Under the pieces are notes generated by a model. That model did no database searches and was not told where the DNA came from. It saw only the letters and a program-made list of their open reading frames with translations. The position numbers were made by a program, and so were the translations under genes. A stretch of DNA of 64,000 nucleotides from Gemmatimonadota bacterium (GTDB taxonomy: Bacteria; Gemmatimonadota; Gemmatimonadetes; Longimicrobiales; Gaopeijiaceae), in the NCBI GenBank assembly GCA_021295815.1, contig JAGWBQ010000013.1:46923-110922 (forward strand), written 5' to 3'. This document shows, piece after piece, positions 27,937-37,698 of the stretch (the stretch's first letter is position 1; the number at the start of each line of letters is the position of its first letter).

Positions 27937-28448
27937 CGCGGACCGCCGGACGGTCGGACCGTGCCCCGCGCGCTCCACCGCCCGGAGCCGCCACCATCCG
28001 GGACCCGAGCAGGACGTCCGAGGCGCGGCTCATCAGGCGCTGGCGTTTTCGCGCCAGCCACGCTTACCGTCGCTTGGACTGGTCCGAAGAGCGCAATCTC
28101 CGGCGGTTCGGATCTCTCGCCCGCCCGCATGCGCACACCTGGACCGTGGAGGCTCGCGTAGTCGGTCGCGTGGATGCCGAGACGGGTTTCCTGGTCGACC
28201 TGGCTCTGCTCGACTCGGCCTGGGAAGGGTTGACCGCCGACTGGGACGGGGCCGACCTCGACTCCCTTCTCCCCGAAGGAACCGTGCCCTCCGCGGAAGA
28301 GATCGCGCGCTGGGCGTATCTCGCGCTCGTCCCGGCGGTGCCTGCCCCGGCCCGTCTGGAAATGATCGCCGTCTGGGAGGACGAGGATCTGGGCGCCGAA
28401 TATCCCGCGGCGTCCTTTCAACATCCCCCGAACACGGGGTGTCAATGA
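27933..28448 (+). CDS. 6-pyruvoyl-tetrahydropterin synthase/QueD-like protein lacking the usual cysteine
   Basis: This 171-residue protein has the T-fold family pattern: F-R-A-S-H-A-Y with zinc ligand His43, then E-R-N-L-R-R-F-G, P-H-A-H-T-W with His66 and His68, V-G-R-V-D-A-E-T-G-F-L-V-D-L, and P-S-A-E-E-I-A. The three zinc histidines are kept. The catalytic cysteine that normally stands in F-G-x-C before the H-x-H is replaced (F-G-S-L, Leu62). QueD makes 6-carboxytetrahydropterin for queuosine; without the Cys the reaction may differ. About 30 disordered Arg/Pro-rich residues precede the domain. Both ends overlap neighbours (ATGA). Confidence 0.7.
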   Translation: MTRTAGRSDRAPRAPPPGAATIRDPSRTSEARLIRRWRFRASHAYRRLDWSEERNLRRFGSLARPHAHTWTVEARVVGRVDAETGFLVDLALLDSAWEGLTADWDGADLDSLLPEGTVPSAEEIARWAYLALVPAVPAPARLEMIAVWEDEDLGAEYPAASFQHPPNTGCQ

Positions 28449-29005
28449 AAACGGACCCTCGGGGAGACGGCGAGCTGGTTCGTCTGGCGCGCGACGGAGT
28501 CACGGAAGCATTTTCCGCTCTCGTCGAGCGATACCAGCGGACGGCCTACGTCGTAGCCCTTTCGGTGACCGGCACGCACGAGGAGGCGGAGGACGCGGCC
28601 CAGGAGTCATTCATGGTCGCCCTCCAGAAGCTCGACGAATGCCGGAAGCCGGATCGGTTCGCAGGCTGGTTTCTGACGATCGTCCGCAACCGATCCCGGA
28701 ATCTGGTCAGAAGAGAGGCGCTCCGGGCCACGGACGAATTGCCGCCCGGAGCCCGCTCGCGCGACCCGACGCCGGATCGTTTCGCTGAGACGGTCGAGCT
28801 GCGGGACGGCCTCCGGGCCGCGTTGGACATATTGACGGAGGTGCAGAAAGAGGTGGTCGTTCTCCACGACATCGAGGGGTGGAAGCACCGCGAGATCGCC
28901 GTGAAGCTCGGGCTTCCCGCAGGAACGGTCAGATCGCACCTGCACTTCGCGAGAAAACATATGAGAGTGGAACTTACCAAGCGGGGCCTCGCCCCGGGAT
29001 CATGA
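28445..29005 (+). CDS. ECF-family RNA polymerase sigma factor
   Basis: This 186-residue protein has sigma region 2 (about 10-75, with L-V-E-R-Y-Q-R-T-A-Y and E-D-A-A-Q-E-S-F) and region 4 (about 115-175, L-P-A-G-T-V-R-S-H-L-H-F-A-R). Regions 1.1 and 3 are absent, which defines the ECF group. ATG 28445 overlaps the stop of the QueD-like gene. Next come a one-helix membrane protein (10 nt downstream) and a Spy-like protein, so it likely senses envelope stress and controls these and possibly the efflux genes after them (inferred). Confidence 0.92.
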   Translation: MKTDPRGDGELVRLARDGVTEAFSALVERYQRTAYVVALSVTGTHEEAEDAAQESFMVALQKLDECRKPDRFAGWFLTIVRNRSRNLVRREALRATDELPPGARSRDPTPDRFAETVELRDGLRAALDILTEVQKEVVVLHDIEGWKHREIAVKLGLPAGTVRSHLHFARKHMRVELTKRGLAPGS

Positions 29006-29015
29006 GGACAGAGAC

Positions 29016-29438
29016 ATGAGATACGGTGGCCCCGAAAGGGAGGCGAACCGGCTCGGCGAGGCGTTCGAGCGTCTCGACCCCGCCCGTACCGACCCGGCTT
29101 ACTGGGTGCGTTTCCGAGAGACGGTTCTCTCGCGATCCCTCCCCGAACTGGCGCGCCGTCGGCGCACAGCGCCGCTCTCGCTCGGCGAGGTGATGTCGGC
29201 CTGGGCGCGGGCCCTCCTGCCTGCGGCCGCGGTCACTGCCGCCGTCGGCGCCTTGCTCATCAGCCGCCCGCCGACCGGGGACGCCGGAATGCAGGCCGGT
29301 AACGGACCCGGCGGCGCGATGGTGGGCGTGGAAGAGCTCCTCGTTTCCGGGATAGAGGGCGCGACGATTCCCGCCACCCTTGACGCGGCCGGCCGTAGCG
29401 GTGCCGGCGTGGTCATGTTCGCCTCGGACGGTTTCTGA
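29016..29438 (+). CDS. Single-helix membrane protein after the sigma factor (possible anti-sigma)
   Basis: This 140-residue protein has a basic, charged N-terminal part (1-60), one hydrophobic helix (about residues 63-82) and a Gly/Ala-rich extracytoplasmic tail. The size, topology and position immediately after an ECF sigma gene fit an anti-sigma factor or co-regulator. I see no zinc-binding H-x3-C-x2-C motif, so it is not a ZAS-type anti-sigma factor. The function is inferred from context only. Confidence 0.5.
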   Translation: MRYGGPEREANRLGEAFERLDPARTDPAYWVRFRETVLSRSLPELARRRRTAPLSLGEVMSAWARALLPAAAVTAAVGALLISRPPTGDAGMQAGNGPGGAMVGVEELLVSGIEGATIPATLDAAGRSGAGVVMFASDGF

Positions 29439-29440
29439 AA

Positions 29441-29920
29441 ATGACCCGAACCGGAGTGCGCCTGGTTACAGGCACGGTGATCGCCATGGTGCTGGTGGCG
29501 GGTCTCCTCGTCGGATTCGCTTTGGGGCGCGGGTCCGGAGCGGGAGTCGCCGCCGACGTCGAGCCTCGGCCCACCGAGGACCGGACCGAAGACGAGGACG
29601 AGCGCGGTCGCAGAGGCCGGACGCCGATGTACGAGCAGGTGAATCCCACCGAAAACCAGCTCGCCCGCATCGACTCCATCCTGGCTCACCAGCGCAGTCG
29701 CATGAGGGAGCTGCACGACGAATTCGAGCGGGAGTACGACCCTCGTTATCGGGAGCTGATCATCGAGACCCGAGAAGAGATCAAGGCGGTTTTCACCGAG
29801 GAACAGGCCGACCGTTACCAGACGCTGCTGGACGAATACGACCGCAGGCGGGCGGAGCGGGAGGAGGCCCGGCGTCGGAATACCGGAGGCGAGGACGGCG
29901 ATGGTCGCCCGAACGGCTAA
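29441..29920 (+). CDS. Spy/CpxP-like periplasmic stress protein
   Basis: This 159-residue protein has an N-terminal membrane or signal helix (about 8-29), an acidic linker, and a highly charged helical region (about 65-145) with I-D-S-I-L-A-x-Q-R-S-R-M, then P-R-Y-R-E-L and F-T-E-E-Q-A-D-R-Y. This repeating helix layout (a counting helix, a long charged helix, then L-T/F-T-x-E-Q) is typical of heavy-metal-resistance/Spy/CpxP-like proteins that bind unfolded proteins in the periplasm. It starts 2 nt after the preceding gene, so it is cotranscribed with the sigma factor. Confidence 0.65.
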   Translation: MTRTGVRLVTGTVIAMVLVAGLLVGFALGRGSGAGVAADVEPRPTEDRTEDEDERGRRGRTPMYEQVNPTENQLARIDSILAHQRSRMRELHDEFEREYDPRYRELIIETREEIKAVFTEEQADRYQTLLDEYDRRRAEREEARRRNTGGEDGDGRPNG

Positions 29921-29976
29921 CGAATCAACCGCGGCCCGGGTCCGTAGATTGGCTGTCGAACTTCAGGAGACTTAAC

Positions 29977-31331
29977 TTGTCGCAATCGAATCACCGGACG
30001 ACGGATCGAAGGACGAAAGGCGTGCGGGCTGCGTTCGGTACCGCCTGCTCGATCGGCGTTATCGCCTTCCAGGGTGCCGTCGCTCCCGTGTTAGGTCAAC
30101 CCGTCCAGCCCGGCGAGAGCGTCACCCTGGACCGGGCGGTTTCCATCGCTCTTGACCGCTCTCCCCAGATGCTGCAGCAGGAGCAGGCCGTCGAGAACGC
30201 TTCGCTGGCCAAGCGCTCGGCGTGGGCTTCCTTCCTGCCCAGCGTCAACGCCAACAGCAGCGGGTCGCTGCGCTCTTCGCGCGTTCTCGATCCCAACACC
30301 GGGCAGATCGTAGCGGGAAGCTCGGACTCCTACAGCGCCGGCCTCTCGGCCAGCGTTCCCATTTTCCAAGGCGGGAGCCGCTTCATCCAGCTCGGCTCCG
30401 CGGACGCCGATCAGCGGGCGGCTCTGGCGCGCAGGGAGAACCAGCGTCACAACGTCATCCTCCAGACCAAGAACCTCTTCTTCGGCGCTCTTCGGCAGGA
30501 GGAGCTCGTCGAGGTCCGTCGCACGCAGCTCGAGCGCACCAGGCAGAACCTCGAGCTCGTGGTCACCCGTCTCCGGGTGGGACGGGCCACGATTTCCGAT
30601 TCTCTGCGGGCGCGACTCGACGTGGTGAACGCGCGTCAGGCGCTTCTCGAGACCGAGACGGCGTTGCGGGCGGCGCGCATCTCCCTCGGTCGTCAGGTCG
30701 GGATCTCCGCCCCAGTGGTGCCCGAGCTCCCGTCCGATCTGGCACCGACACCGCTGCCGCTTACGGACGACGAGATCATGGCGCTCGCCGAGGAATCGTC
30801 GCCTACGGTGGTCGCGGCGGTCGAGGCGGCGGATGCATCGGCGGCGGCCGTGTCCGTCAACCGGACCGCCTACCTGCCCAACATCAACCTCAACAGCGGG
30901 TATAGCTGGAACAACCAGGAGAGGTCCTTCACCGGCGGTTCCACGAGCTGGAACATGGGGCTTTCGGTTTCATACCCGATCTTCAACCGCTTCCAGCGCG
31001 AGTCCAACCTCGATAGGGCGCAGATGACTCTGAGGGTCGCGAGGCTCCAGAAGGAAGATGCGCGGCTGGCGGCCCGCCAGGAGGCCGATGCCGCCCTCAA
31101 CACTTTGCGCACGGCGGAGCTCGGCATCGAGATCGCCGAGGAGGCGGTCGTCGTCGCCGAAGAGGATTTCAGGGTCGTGAGACAGCGCTACGAGGCCGGC
31201 GTAGCGACGATCCTCGACATCCTCGTTTCACAAGCCGCGGCGGATCAGGCAGGGGCCGATCTCGTCGGGGCGCGTTACGACTACACGCTGGCCCGGGCTT
31301 CGCTCGAGGCCGTTCTCGGGAGGGAGTTGCG

Positions 31332-31335
<4 letters not shown>
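29977..31335 (+). CDS. TolC-family outer-membrane efflux channel
   Basis: The start is placed at TTG 29977, with CAGGAG 7 nt upstream; the frame is open further up but overlaps another gene. A signal peptide is visible (hydrophobic about residues 25-40). The mature protein has the duplicated TolC pattern: two long coiled-coil halves with L-D-R-A-V-x-I-A-L-D-R-S-P near the start and a second [12 protein letters not shown] motif at about residue 275, and a [12 protein letters not shown] motif near the end. It forms the exit duct for the ABC/HlyD/MacB-like genes that follow (stop overlaps the next start, ATGA). Length is 452 residues. Confidence 0.9.
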
Positions 31336-32035
<700 letters not shown>

Positions 32036-32039
<4 letters not shown>

Positions 32040-33754
32040 AGACCCACGCCCGTTTCCCTCTCCTCCCGACTCTCTCGAGCGGCCTCCTTCTGGCGGCGGC
32101 TCTCGGGGCCTGTACTTCGTCCGAACCGATCGAGGAAGGTCCCGCCTACGAAACCGCGTCGGTCGAAAGGGGCACCCTGACCATCACGACCGAGGCGACC
32201 GGAGAGGTCGAGCCCATCCGCAGGGTCGAGGTCAAGTCCAAGGCTGCTGGCGAAGTGCTGCGCCTGTTCGTGGACGTAGGCGACGACGTCGAGCCGGGCG
32301 CTTTGCTCGCCGAGATCGATCCGCGCGACGTCCAGAACGGGTTCAACCAGGCCGAGGCGGACCTGGGTGTGGCGAAGGCGCGCATGGGTAACTCCGAAGC
32401 GGAGCGCAATCGCTCGAACGAGCTGCTCGCGGCGGGAGTCATAACGCCGTCGGAGAACGAAGCCGCCCAGCTCGACTACGCCAACGCTCAGGCGAATCTG
32501 GTGAAGGCGACCACCAACCTGGAACTCGCACAGCTTCGGCTGAACGACGTCCGCATCCGGGCACCAATGGCGGGCACCATTCTGCAGAAGAACGTCGAAG
32601 AGGGCTCGGTCATCCAGTCCGCCTCCGGCAACGTCTCCGGCGGCACGACCCTCTTCGTCATGGCCAATCTCAACGAGATGCAGGTGCGCACCCGGGTGGA
32701 CGAGACCGACATGGGTCAACTGACCGCCGGCATGACCACTTCAGTGCAGGTCGAGGCCTACCGGGACACCAACTTCCCAGGACGGCTCGACAAGGTCGAA
32801 CCACAGGCCGAGGTGATCCAGAACGTGACCATGTTTCCCGTCATCATCTCCCTGCCCAACAGCACGGGCCTGCTCAGGCCCGGGATGAACGCCGAGGTGG
32901 AGATCTTCATCGACGAGGCGCGAGATGTGCTTCTGGTGCCGAACACCGCGATCGTTCAGACGGCGGACGTGGGCCCGGCGGCGATGGCGCTCGGACTGGA
33001 TCCCGACGCCCTCGATCTCGGCAGCATCATGCGGGCGGGCTTCGCCGGCCGCGAAGGGGGCGCGATGGCTGGCGGCTTCGGAGGCGGCGCGGCCGACGGC
33101 GTAGGTGCCGGAGCGCTCCGGACCGGCAACGCTCCGTCATCTGCGGGTGCGAGCGCGGCTGCTTCGACCGGCGAGTCCGGCGGATCGACGCCTGAAACCG
33201 GAAACCGCAACGGGGGCGGCCGCCCGATGACGGCCGAGGCCTTGGCGGCCGGAGGGGTGAACGGGTCCGGTGGCAACGGCGCCAACGAGAGCGGTGGTGA
33301 GTCGGGGGCTCAGGATGCCGGCTCCGACCAGGCTCTGCCGACGGGCACGGCGGCGGTCCAGCGGCTCAGGGCCCAGGCGGCCGCCGGCGAGATCACCCAG
33401 GACTCGATGCGCGCCCTGCTGGGCGCGATGCGCTCGATGGGCGGCGGTATGGGCGGAGCGATGCCGGGTGGCGGAGTGTTGGGAACGGGCATGCCGAATC
33501 AGGCGCGCGAATCACGCCCGGCCGTGGTCTTCGTCCTAGGCGACGACGGCCTGCCCGTGCCTCGTCTCGTCCAGATCGGTCTCAACGACTGGGACCGAAC
33601 GGAGGTGGTCGACGGGATCGAGATGGGCGAGACCCTGGTGGTGGTGGGGGCCGCGCAGCTTCGCGCCCAACAGGAGGCGTGGTTGAACCAGATGCGCGCA
33701 CGCTTCGGGGGCGGCTCGTCGCCCCTGCCGGGCGGCAGAGGCGGACGTCGCTGA
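32036..33754 (+). CDS. HlyD/MacA-type membrane fusion lipoprotein with large low-complexity insert
   Basis: This 572-residue periplasmic adaptor links the ABC permease with TolC. ATG 32036 overlaps the ATPase stop. The signal ends in L-G-A-C-T-S, a lipobox with Cys near residue 24, so a lipid-anchored product is expected. The biotinyl-lipoyl hairpin (about 45-85 and 170-205), alpha-hairpin (about 95-165) and beta-barrel (about 210-300) are clear. Between V-P-N-T-A-I-V at about residue 300 and the C-terminal domain that resumes at about 495 lies an insert of roughly 180 Gly/Ala/Ser/Met-rich residues, absent from typical MacA proteins. Confidence 0.88.
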
Positions 33755-33784
33755 TCGTCCGGCAAAGAACTCGGGAGACATCGG

Positions 33785-34999
33785 ATGCTGATCATTGAGA
33801 TCGTTCTCGTAGCCATGGCCGCGATCAAGGCCAATGTCCTGCGTTCCGTGCTGACCACCTTGGGCATCGTGATCGGAGTCGGAGCGGTGATCGCCATGGT
33901 CGCCCTCGGCGAAGGCGCCCGCCGCCAAGTGGAGGATGACATCAACAGGATCGGCACCACCGTCCTGACCATTCGTCCGGGGCAGCAGTTCTGGGGTGGA
34001 GTGGGGCGCGGCGACGCCGACCTCTCGGTGGAGGACGCCGAGGCTCTCAGAGCCGAGACTCAGGGTCTGCTCAAGATCTCGCCCGAGATCTCCTCCCGCC
34101 ACACCACGGCCTATCTGCGTTGGAACACCTACCGGCAGGTCACCGGAGTCTGGCCGGAGTACTTCGATATCTACAACCACGGCATAGAGCACGGCCGCCT
34201 CTTTCACCAGGGCGAGGTGAACGGCAGGCAGAGGGTCGCGGTGCTCGGTTCGAACATCCCGAACGAACTCGGAGAGACCCCACCGGAAGATCTGATAGGC
34301 GAGCGCATCCAGATCAGGGGGATCGGCTTCGAGGTGGTCGGCGTACTGGAAGAGAAGGGAGACGTAGGCTGGTACCGACCCGACGACCAGATCTTCATTC
34401 CGCAGTCCACGGCCCAGTACAGGGTCATGGGCGGCCGCGACCGACTGAGCTCGATCTACGCCTCGACCGAGACGGTGGCCGAGCTCGATTTCGCCTACAC
34501 CGAGATCGATCGGGTCATGCGCCGCGAACACCGCATCCGCCCGGGCGACGATCCGGACTTCAACGTACGCAACTCGGCCGAACTCATCGAGACCTTCAAC
34601 GAGGCGAACGAGACCTTCGGCTATCTGCTCGCCGGCATCGCCGGGGTGAGCCTTCTCGTCGGCGGAATCGGCATCATGAACATCATGCTGGTCTCGGTTA
34701 CCGAACGCACCCGGGAGATCGGCATCCGCAAGGCGCTCGGCGCCACCCGGCAGGCGATACTCTCCCAGTTCCTGGTGGAGGCCTTCACCCTATGCCTGCT
34801 GGGCGGCCTGCTCGGCGTCGCCTTGGGCTACGGCGCTTCCGAGTTCGCCAAAGACCGGTTCGGATGGGAGCTCGTCGTCTCCCCCGAGACAGTGGCCCTC
34901 GCTCTCGGCGTGAGCGCCGGGATCGGCATCTTCTTCGGCATCTGGCCGGCCCGACGGGCATCGATACTCGATCCCATCGACGCGCTTCGCTACGAGTAG
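33785..34999 (+). CDS. MacB-type ABC transporter permease
   Basis: This 404-residue protein has one N-terminal membrane helix (about 15-35), a large periplasmic MacB_PCD domain (about 45-260) and three C-terminal helices (about 285-310, 335-360 and 370-395) in the FtsX-like domain. The motif around G-G-I-G-I-M-N-I-M-L-V-S-V-x-E-R-T-R-E-I-G is family-typical. It works with the ATPase, adaptor and TolC genes upstream to export a substrate such as a peptide, antibiotic or lipid-linked molecule; the substrate is unknown. It ends 6 nt from the convergent PDZ gene. Confidence 0.94.
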   Translation: MLIIEIVLVAMAAIKANVLRSVLTTLGIVIGVGAVIAMVALGEGARRQVEDDINRIGTTVLTIRPGQQFWGGVGRGDADLSVEDAEALRAETQGLLKISPEISSRHTTAYLRWNTYRQVTGVWPEYFDIYNHGIEHGRLFHQGEVNGRQRVAVLGSNIPNELGETPPEDLIGERIQIRGIGFEVVGVLEEKGDVGWYRPDDQIFIPQSTAQYRVMGGRDRLSSIYASTETVAELDFAYTEIDRVMRREHRIRPGDDPDFNVRNSAELIETFNEANETFGYLLAGIAGVSLLVGGIGIMNIMLVSVTERTREIGIRKALGATRQAILSQFLVEAFTLCLLGGLLGVALGYGASEFAKDRFGWELVVSPETVALALGVSAGIGIFFGIWPARRASILDPIDALRYE

Positions 35000-35005
35000 G
35001 AGCTG

Positions 35006-36202
35006 TTAACGGATGGTCAGCTCCATCCTTTCGCCTGCGCGCATGATCGTCAGCACGGTGCCCTCGCGTCCGGGCGAGTTGAAGGTGCGCCGCAGCTCGA
35101 GGAGCAATCCTCCTAACGCCTCTCCCCTGGCCTCGACGATCACGTCGCCCGGAACGAACCCGACCTGATCGGCCGGCGAACCTTCCTCGACATCCACCAC
35201 CAGCAGGCCTCCCTCCACGCCGAAGTAGCTGCCCAGTTCGGGTGACACCTCGGTCAGCATCGCGCCTGCGACGCGGTTCCGTCCCAACAGGAAGGGGTAG
35301 AGCGGGCTGAAGTCGGGGCGCAGACGCACCGAACGAATCGAGTCTGCCAAAGTCGCCTGGGTCGCCCGTACCGCCGGGTCCAACTCCGGACGCATGAAAC
35401 TGAGTCTAGTGAAGAGGGGATACCGGACCGCCGTCAGGCCAAGCGAATCCAACGCCACCGTGAGTCTCATCGGTCCGGGCCGCAGCTGAAGCACCATCGA
35501 GTCCAGCATGGTGGCGGCGTCCTGCGCGAAAGAGTAGGAGGTGACCATGGAATCCATAGCCAACGAATAGTCAGCGATCATCTCTTCCGTCATCATCCGC
35601 GGCCATACCATCTCCAGAGAATGCATCGTCCGCGGCGATACCATCTCCAGGGAATCCATCATCCGCGGCCATACCATCTCCAGGGAATCCATCGTCAGCG
35701 GCCATACCATCTCCAGGGAATCCATCGTCCGCGGCCATACCACGCGAAACGAGTCCAGCATGTCGCCGGCGTCCCCGACCGACACGCTCAGCGGCGCCGC
35801 CACCGGCACCACGGTGAGCTCGCGGGTCTCACCCTCGTTCTCGAGGAGCAACCGAACCGATTCGCCGACCTGGAAACGGGGACGCAGACTTCGATTTCCG
35901 CTCAGCAAATCGGAACCGGGCCGGTCGTTGACTTCGAGTATTCGGTCACCGACCCGGACTCCGGCGAGCGCGGCCGGTCCGTCCGGGACCACCCAGGAGA
36001 CATATACCTCCCTCACGTTGCCGCCCGGTCGGACGAAGCTCGTGAGCGATATCGCCAGCCAGCCCCTCTCGACCTCGGCGACCGGTGCGCGCTCCTGCAC
36101 CGGAAGGGCGTGGGAGTCGCTCGGTCCGAGTGCGCTCAGGGCGCAGGCGACAGCAGCGGTGGAGAAAAAGGTGGAAGCGGCGCGTCTGCGAGTCAGGTTC
36201 AT
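35006..36202 (-). CDS. Exported double-PDZ protein with internal tandem repeat
   Basis: This 398-residue protein has a signal peptide (R-R-R followed by a hydrophobic stretch, about residues 5-32). A first PDZ-like domain (about 48-135) has P-A-A-L-A-G-V-R-V-G-D-R-I, and a second at the C-terminus (about 305-395) has S-P-A-D-Q-V-G-F-V-P-G-D-V-I. Between them lie five copies of an 11-residue unit (V-W-P-R-T-M-D-S-L-E-M, about 150-204) and a linker. No protease catalytic residues are seen, so it is a binding or scaffold protein. It is cotranscribed with an anti-sigma factor (TGATG overlap), hinting at a role in envelope signalling (inferred). Confidence 0.8.
   Translation of the reverse strand: MNLTRRRAASTFFSTAAVACALSALGPSDSHALPVQERAPVAEVERGWLAISLTSFVRPGGNVREVYVSWVVPDGPAALAGVRVGDRILEVNDRPGSDLLSGNRSLRPRFQVGESVRLLLENEGETRELTVVPVAAPLSVSVGDAGDMLDSFRVVWPRTMDSLEMVWPLTMDSLEMVWPRMMDSLEMVSPRTMHSLEMVWPRMMTEEMIADYSLAMDSMVTSYSFAQDAATMLDSMVLQLRPGPMRLTVALDSLGLTAVRYPLFTRLSFMRPELDPAVRATQATLADSIRSVRLRPDFSPLYPFLLGRNRVAGAMLTEVSPELGSYFGVEGGLLVVDVEEGSPADQVGFVPGDVIVEARGEALGGLLLELRRTFNSPGREGTVLTIMRAGERMELTIR
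35591..35755 (-). repeat. 33-bp tandem repeat, five copies, inside the PDZ gene
   Basis: Units at 35591-35623, 35624-35656, 35657-35689, 35690-35722 and 35723-35755, the last diverged in its second half. The unit length is a multiple of three, so it adds 11 residues per copy without shifting frame. Near identity between the middle copies points to recent slippage. Confidence 0.93.
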
Positions 36203-36921
36203 CAGTATGCTCCTGTGGTTGACGATATCGAACGGATGGTGGCTTCCCGCTCGCCCATTACCGAAACAAGCAGTCCGTTCAGGTAGGGGTCCCCCGGCAA
36301 CTGCCTAAGAGCGGCCTGGCTCACGGCGGCGACGTGTTCGAGCGCGACGAAACGTCTGTGAGGGTCGAAGACGGGAGCTCCTCCGGCACCACCGACGGTG
36401 AGATCTTCAAGGTGGGCCCGAAGGGAGATGTAGCGGGCCTCGGTCAAGAGCAGGGCCTCGACCGTCTCCTCCGGCGTGGTCAGTGAGTTGACGGAAGCCA
36501 AGGCGTCTACCGCCCCGCCTGCGGAGGCGGTCTCTTCCGAGCTCGAGCCGAACTGCGCCCCGGTGAAGGCTCCGCCGAAAAAGACGATGAGCGCTGCGGC
36601 TGCGGTCATCCAGCTTCCGCGCAACCGGGTCGCCCAGGTTCCAGGCCATCCGCCGGGACGGCTCGCGCCGCCGTGAATCCCCGCGATGCCGTCCGTGCGA
36701 CCGTCACTTATGAGGCCTTCCGCCCGGAGGCGCGCCTCGAGGACTGGCCAATCGCCGGGAGGAGGCGCCAGGTCGGGCAGGTTTCCCAGGGCTTCGGTCT
36801 GATCCCTGAGTCCTGCGAGTTCGGACCTGCATACGGTGCAGTCTCCGATGTGATTGGTCTCTTCCGGGCTGCCGTCTTCACCGACCAGCCGGGCCAAGGT
36901 TTCTCGATTTAGGTGCCCCAT
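36202..36921 (-). CDS. Zinc-finger anti-sigma factor
   Basis: This 239-residue protein has an N-terminal ZAS-like domain with H-I-G-D-C-T-V-C (the H-x3-C-x2-C signature, residues 24-31), one membrane helix (about 105-122) and a periplasmic C-terminal part (about 125-239). It overlaps the upstream sigma gene by 13 nt, the usual arrangement of a sigma/anti-sigma pair. It would hold that sigma factor inactive at the membrane until stress triggers release. The stop overlaps the start of the PDZ gene. Confidence 0.88.
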   Translation of the reverse strand: MGHLNRETLARLVGEDGSPEETNHIGDCTVCRSELAGLRDQTEALGNLPDLAPPPGDWPVLEARLRAEGLISDGRTDGIAGIHGGASRPGGWPGTWATRLRGSWMTAAAALIVFFGGAFTGAQFGSSSEETASAGGAVDALASVNSLTTPEETVEALLLTEARYISLRAHLEDLTVGGAGGAPVFDPHRRFVALEHVAAVSQAALRQLPGDPYLNGLLVSVMGEREATIRSISSTTGAY

Positions 36922-37490
36922 GCTCCAACTCCGTATTCCGGTTCGCTCACCGTTTGGGTGAGCATGTTTCTCATCTTTGCGCGTGCCTTGAAGAGCTGTG
37001 ACTTCGACGTGCCCGACGTGACCCCGAGCTTACGACCGATCTCCTCGTGCGTGAATCCCTCCACGTCGTGAAGGATGATCACCCGTCGCATCCCGAGGGG
37101 CAAACGGTCGAGGGCCCGCTCCAGCCGGTGCCTGAGGAGCGGGTCGCCGGTCCGTGCCTCGATCCTCCGGTCCAAGGCGACGAACTCCTCTCGTTTCCTG
37201 CGAGCGTCGGCGGAGCGGACCTCCTGCAGGGCCGCGTTCACGGCGATCCGATGCACCCAAGTCGAGAAACGAGCCTCTCCTCTGAAGCGATCCAGCGCCC
37301 CGAACACCCTCATCCACACCTCCTGCGTACAGTCCTCGGCCGAATTGTCATCGCCCACTATTCGACGCACGACGGCATACACCCGAGGCGAGTAGCGATC
37401 ATACAGAACCTTCACCGCCTCGGGGTCTCCCCTGGCGGCGCGTCTGATCACCTGGCTTTCGCTCGGCCCGCGAGCTGGTTTTCGGCCCAT
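36909..37490 (-). CDS. ECF-family RNA polymerase sigma factor (SigW/RpoE-like)
   Basis: This protein of about 193 residues has sigma region 2 (about 20-90, L-Y-D-R-Y-S-P-R-V-Y and E-D-C-T-Q-E-V-W-M) and region 4 (about 130-180, P-L-G-M-R-R-V-I-I-L-H-D-V-E-G-F and T-S-K-S-Q-L-F-K-A-R). ATG 37490 is used; TTG 37496 is two codons upstream. There is no obvious Shine-Dalgarno, so leaderless translation is possible. It forms a module with the anti-sigma factor and PDZ protein. The 200 bp upstream are shared with the divergent thrC gene. Confidence 0.93.
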   Translation of the reverse strand: MGRKPARGPSESQVIRRAARGDPEAVKVLYDRYSPRVYAVVRRIVGDDNSAEDCTQEVWMRVFGALDRFRGEARFSTWVHRIAVNAALQEVRSADARRKREEFVALDRRIEARTGDPLLRHRLERALDRLPLGMRRVIILHDVEGFTHEEIGRKLGVTSGTSKSQLFKARAKMRNMLTQTVSEPEYGVGAWGT

Positions 37491-37698
37491 GTGCAAATAT
37501 GACTTCGACGTGCGTTAAACGGTTGCCCCGGGCGCCGGACCGCAGTTTACCGGCATCGGCGGGGTGAGCATGTCGCCGATCCCGCACCCGCTGGACGGTC
37601 AGGAGCCGCGACCGTAATTTGACGCACCCTCGCCGACGCCCGCTCCGACCGACAAGCCGACGGTACCGGACGTCCTTTCCTCGGCAAGCCACACTCAC

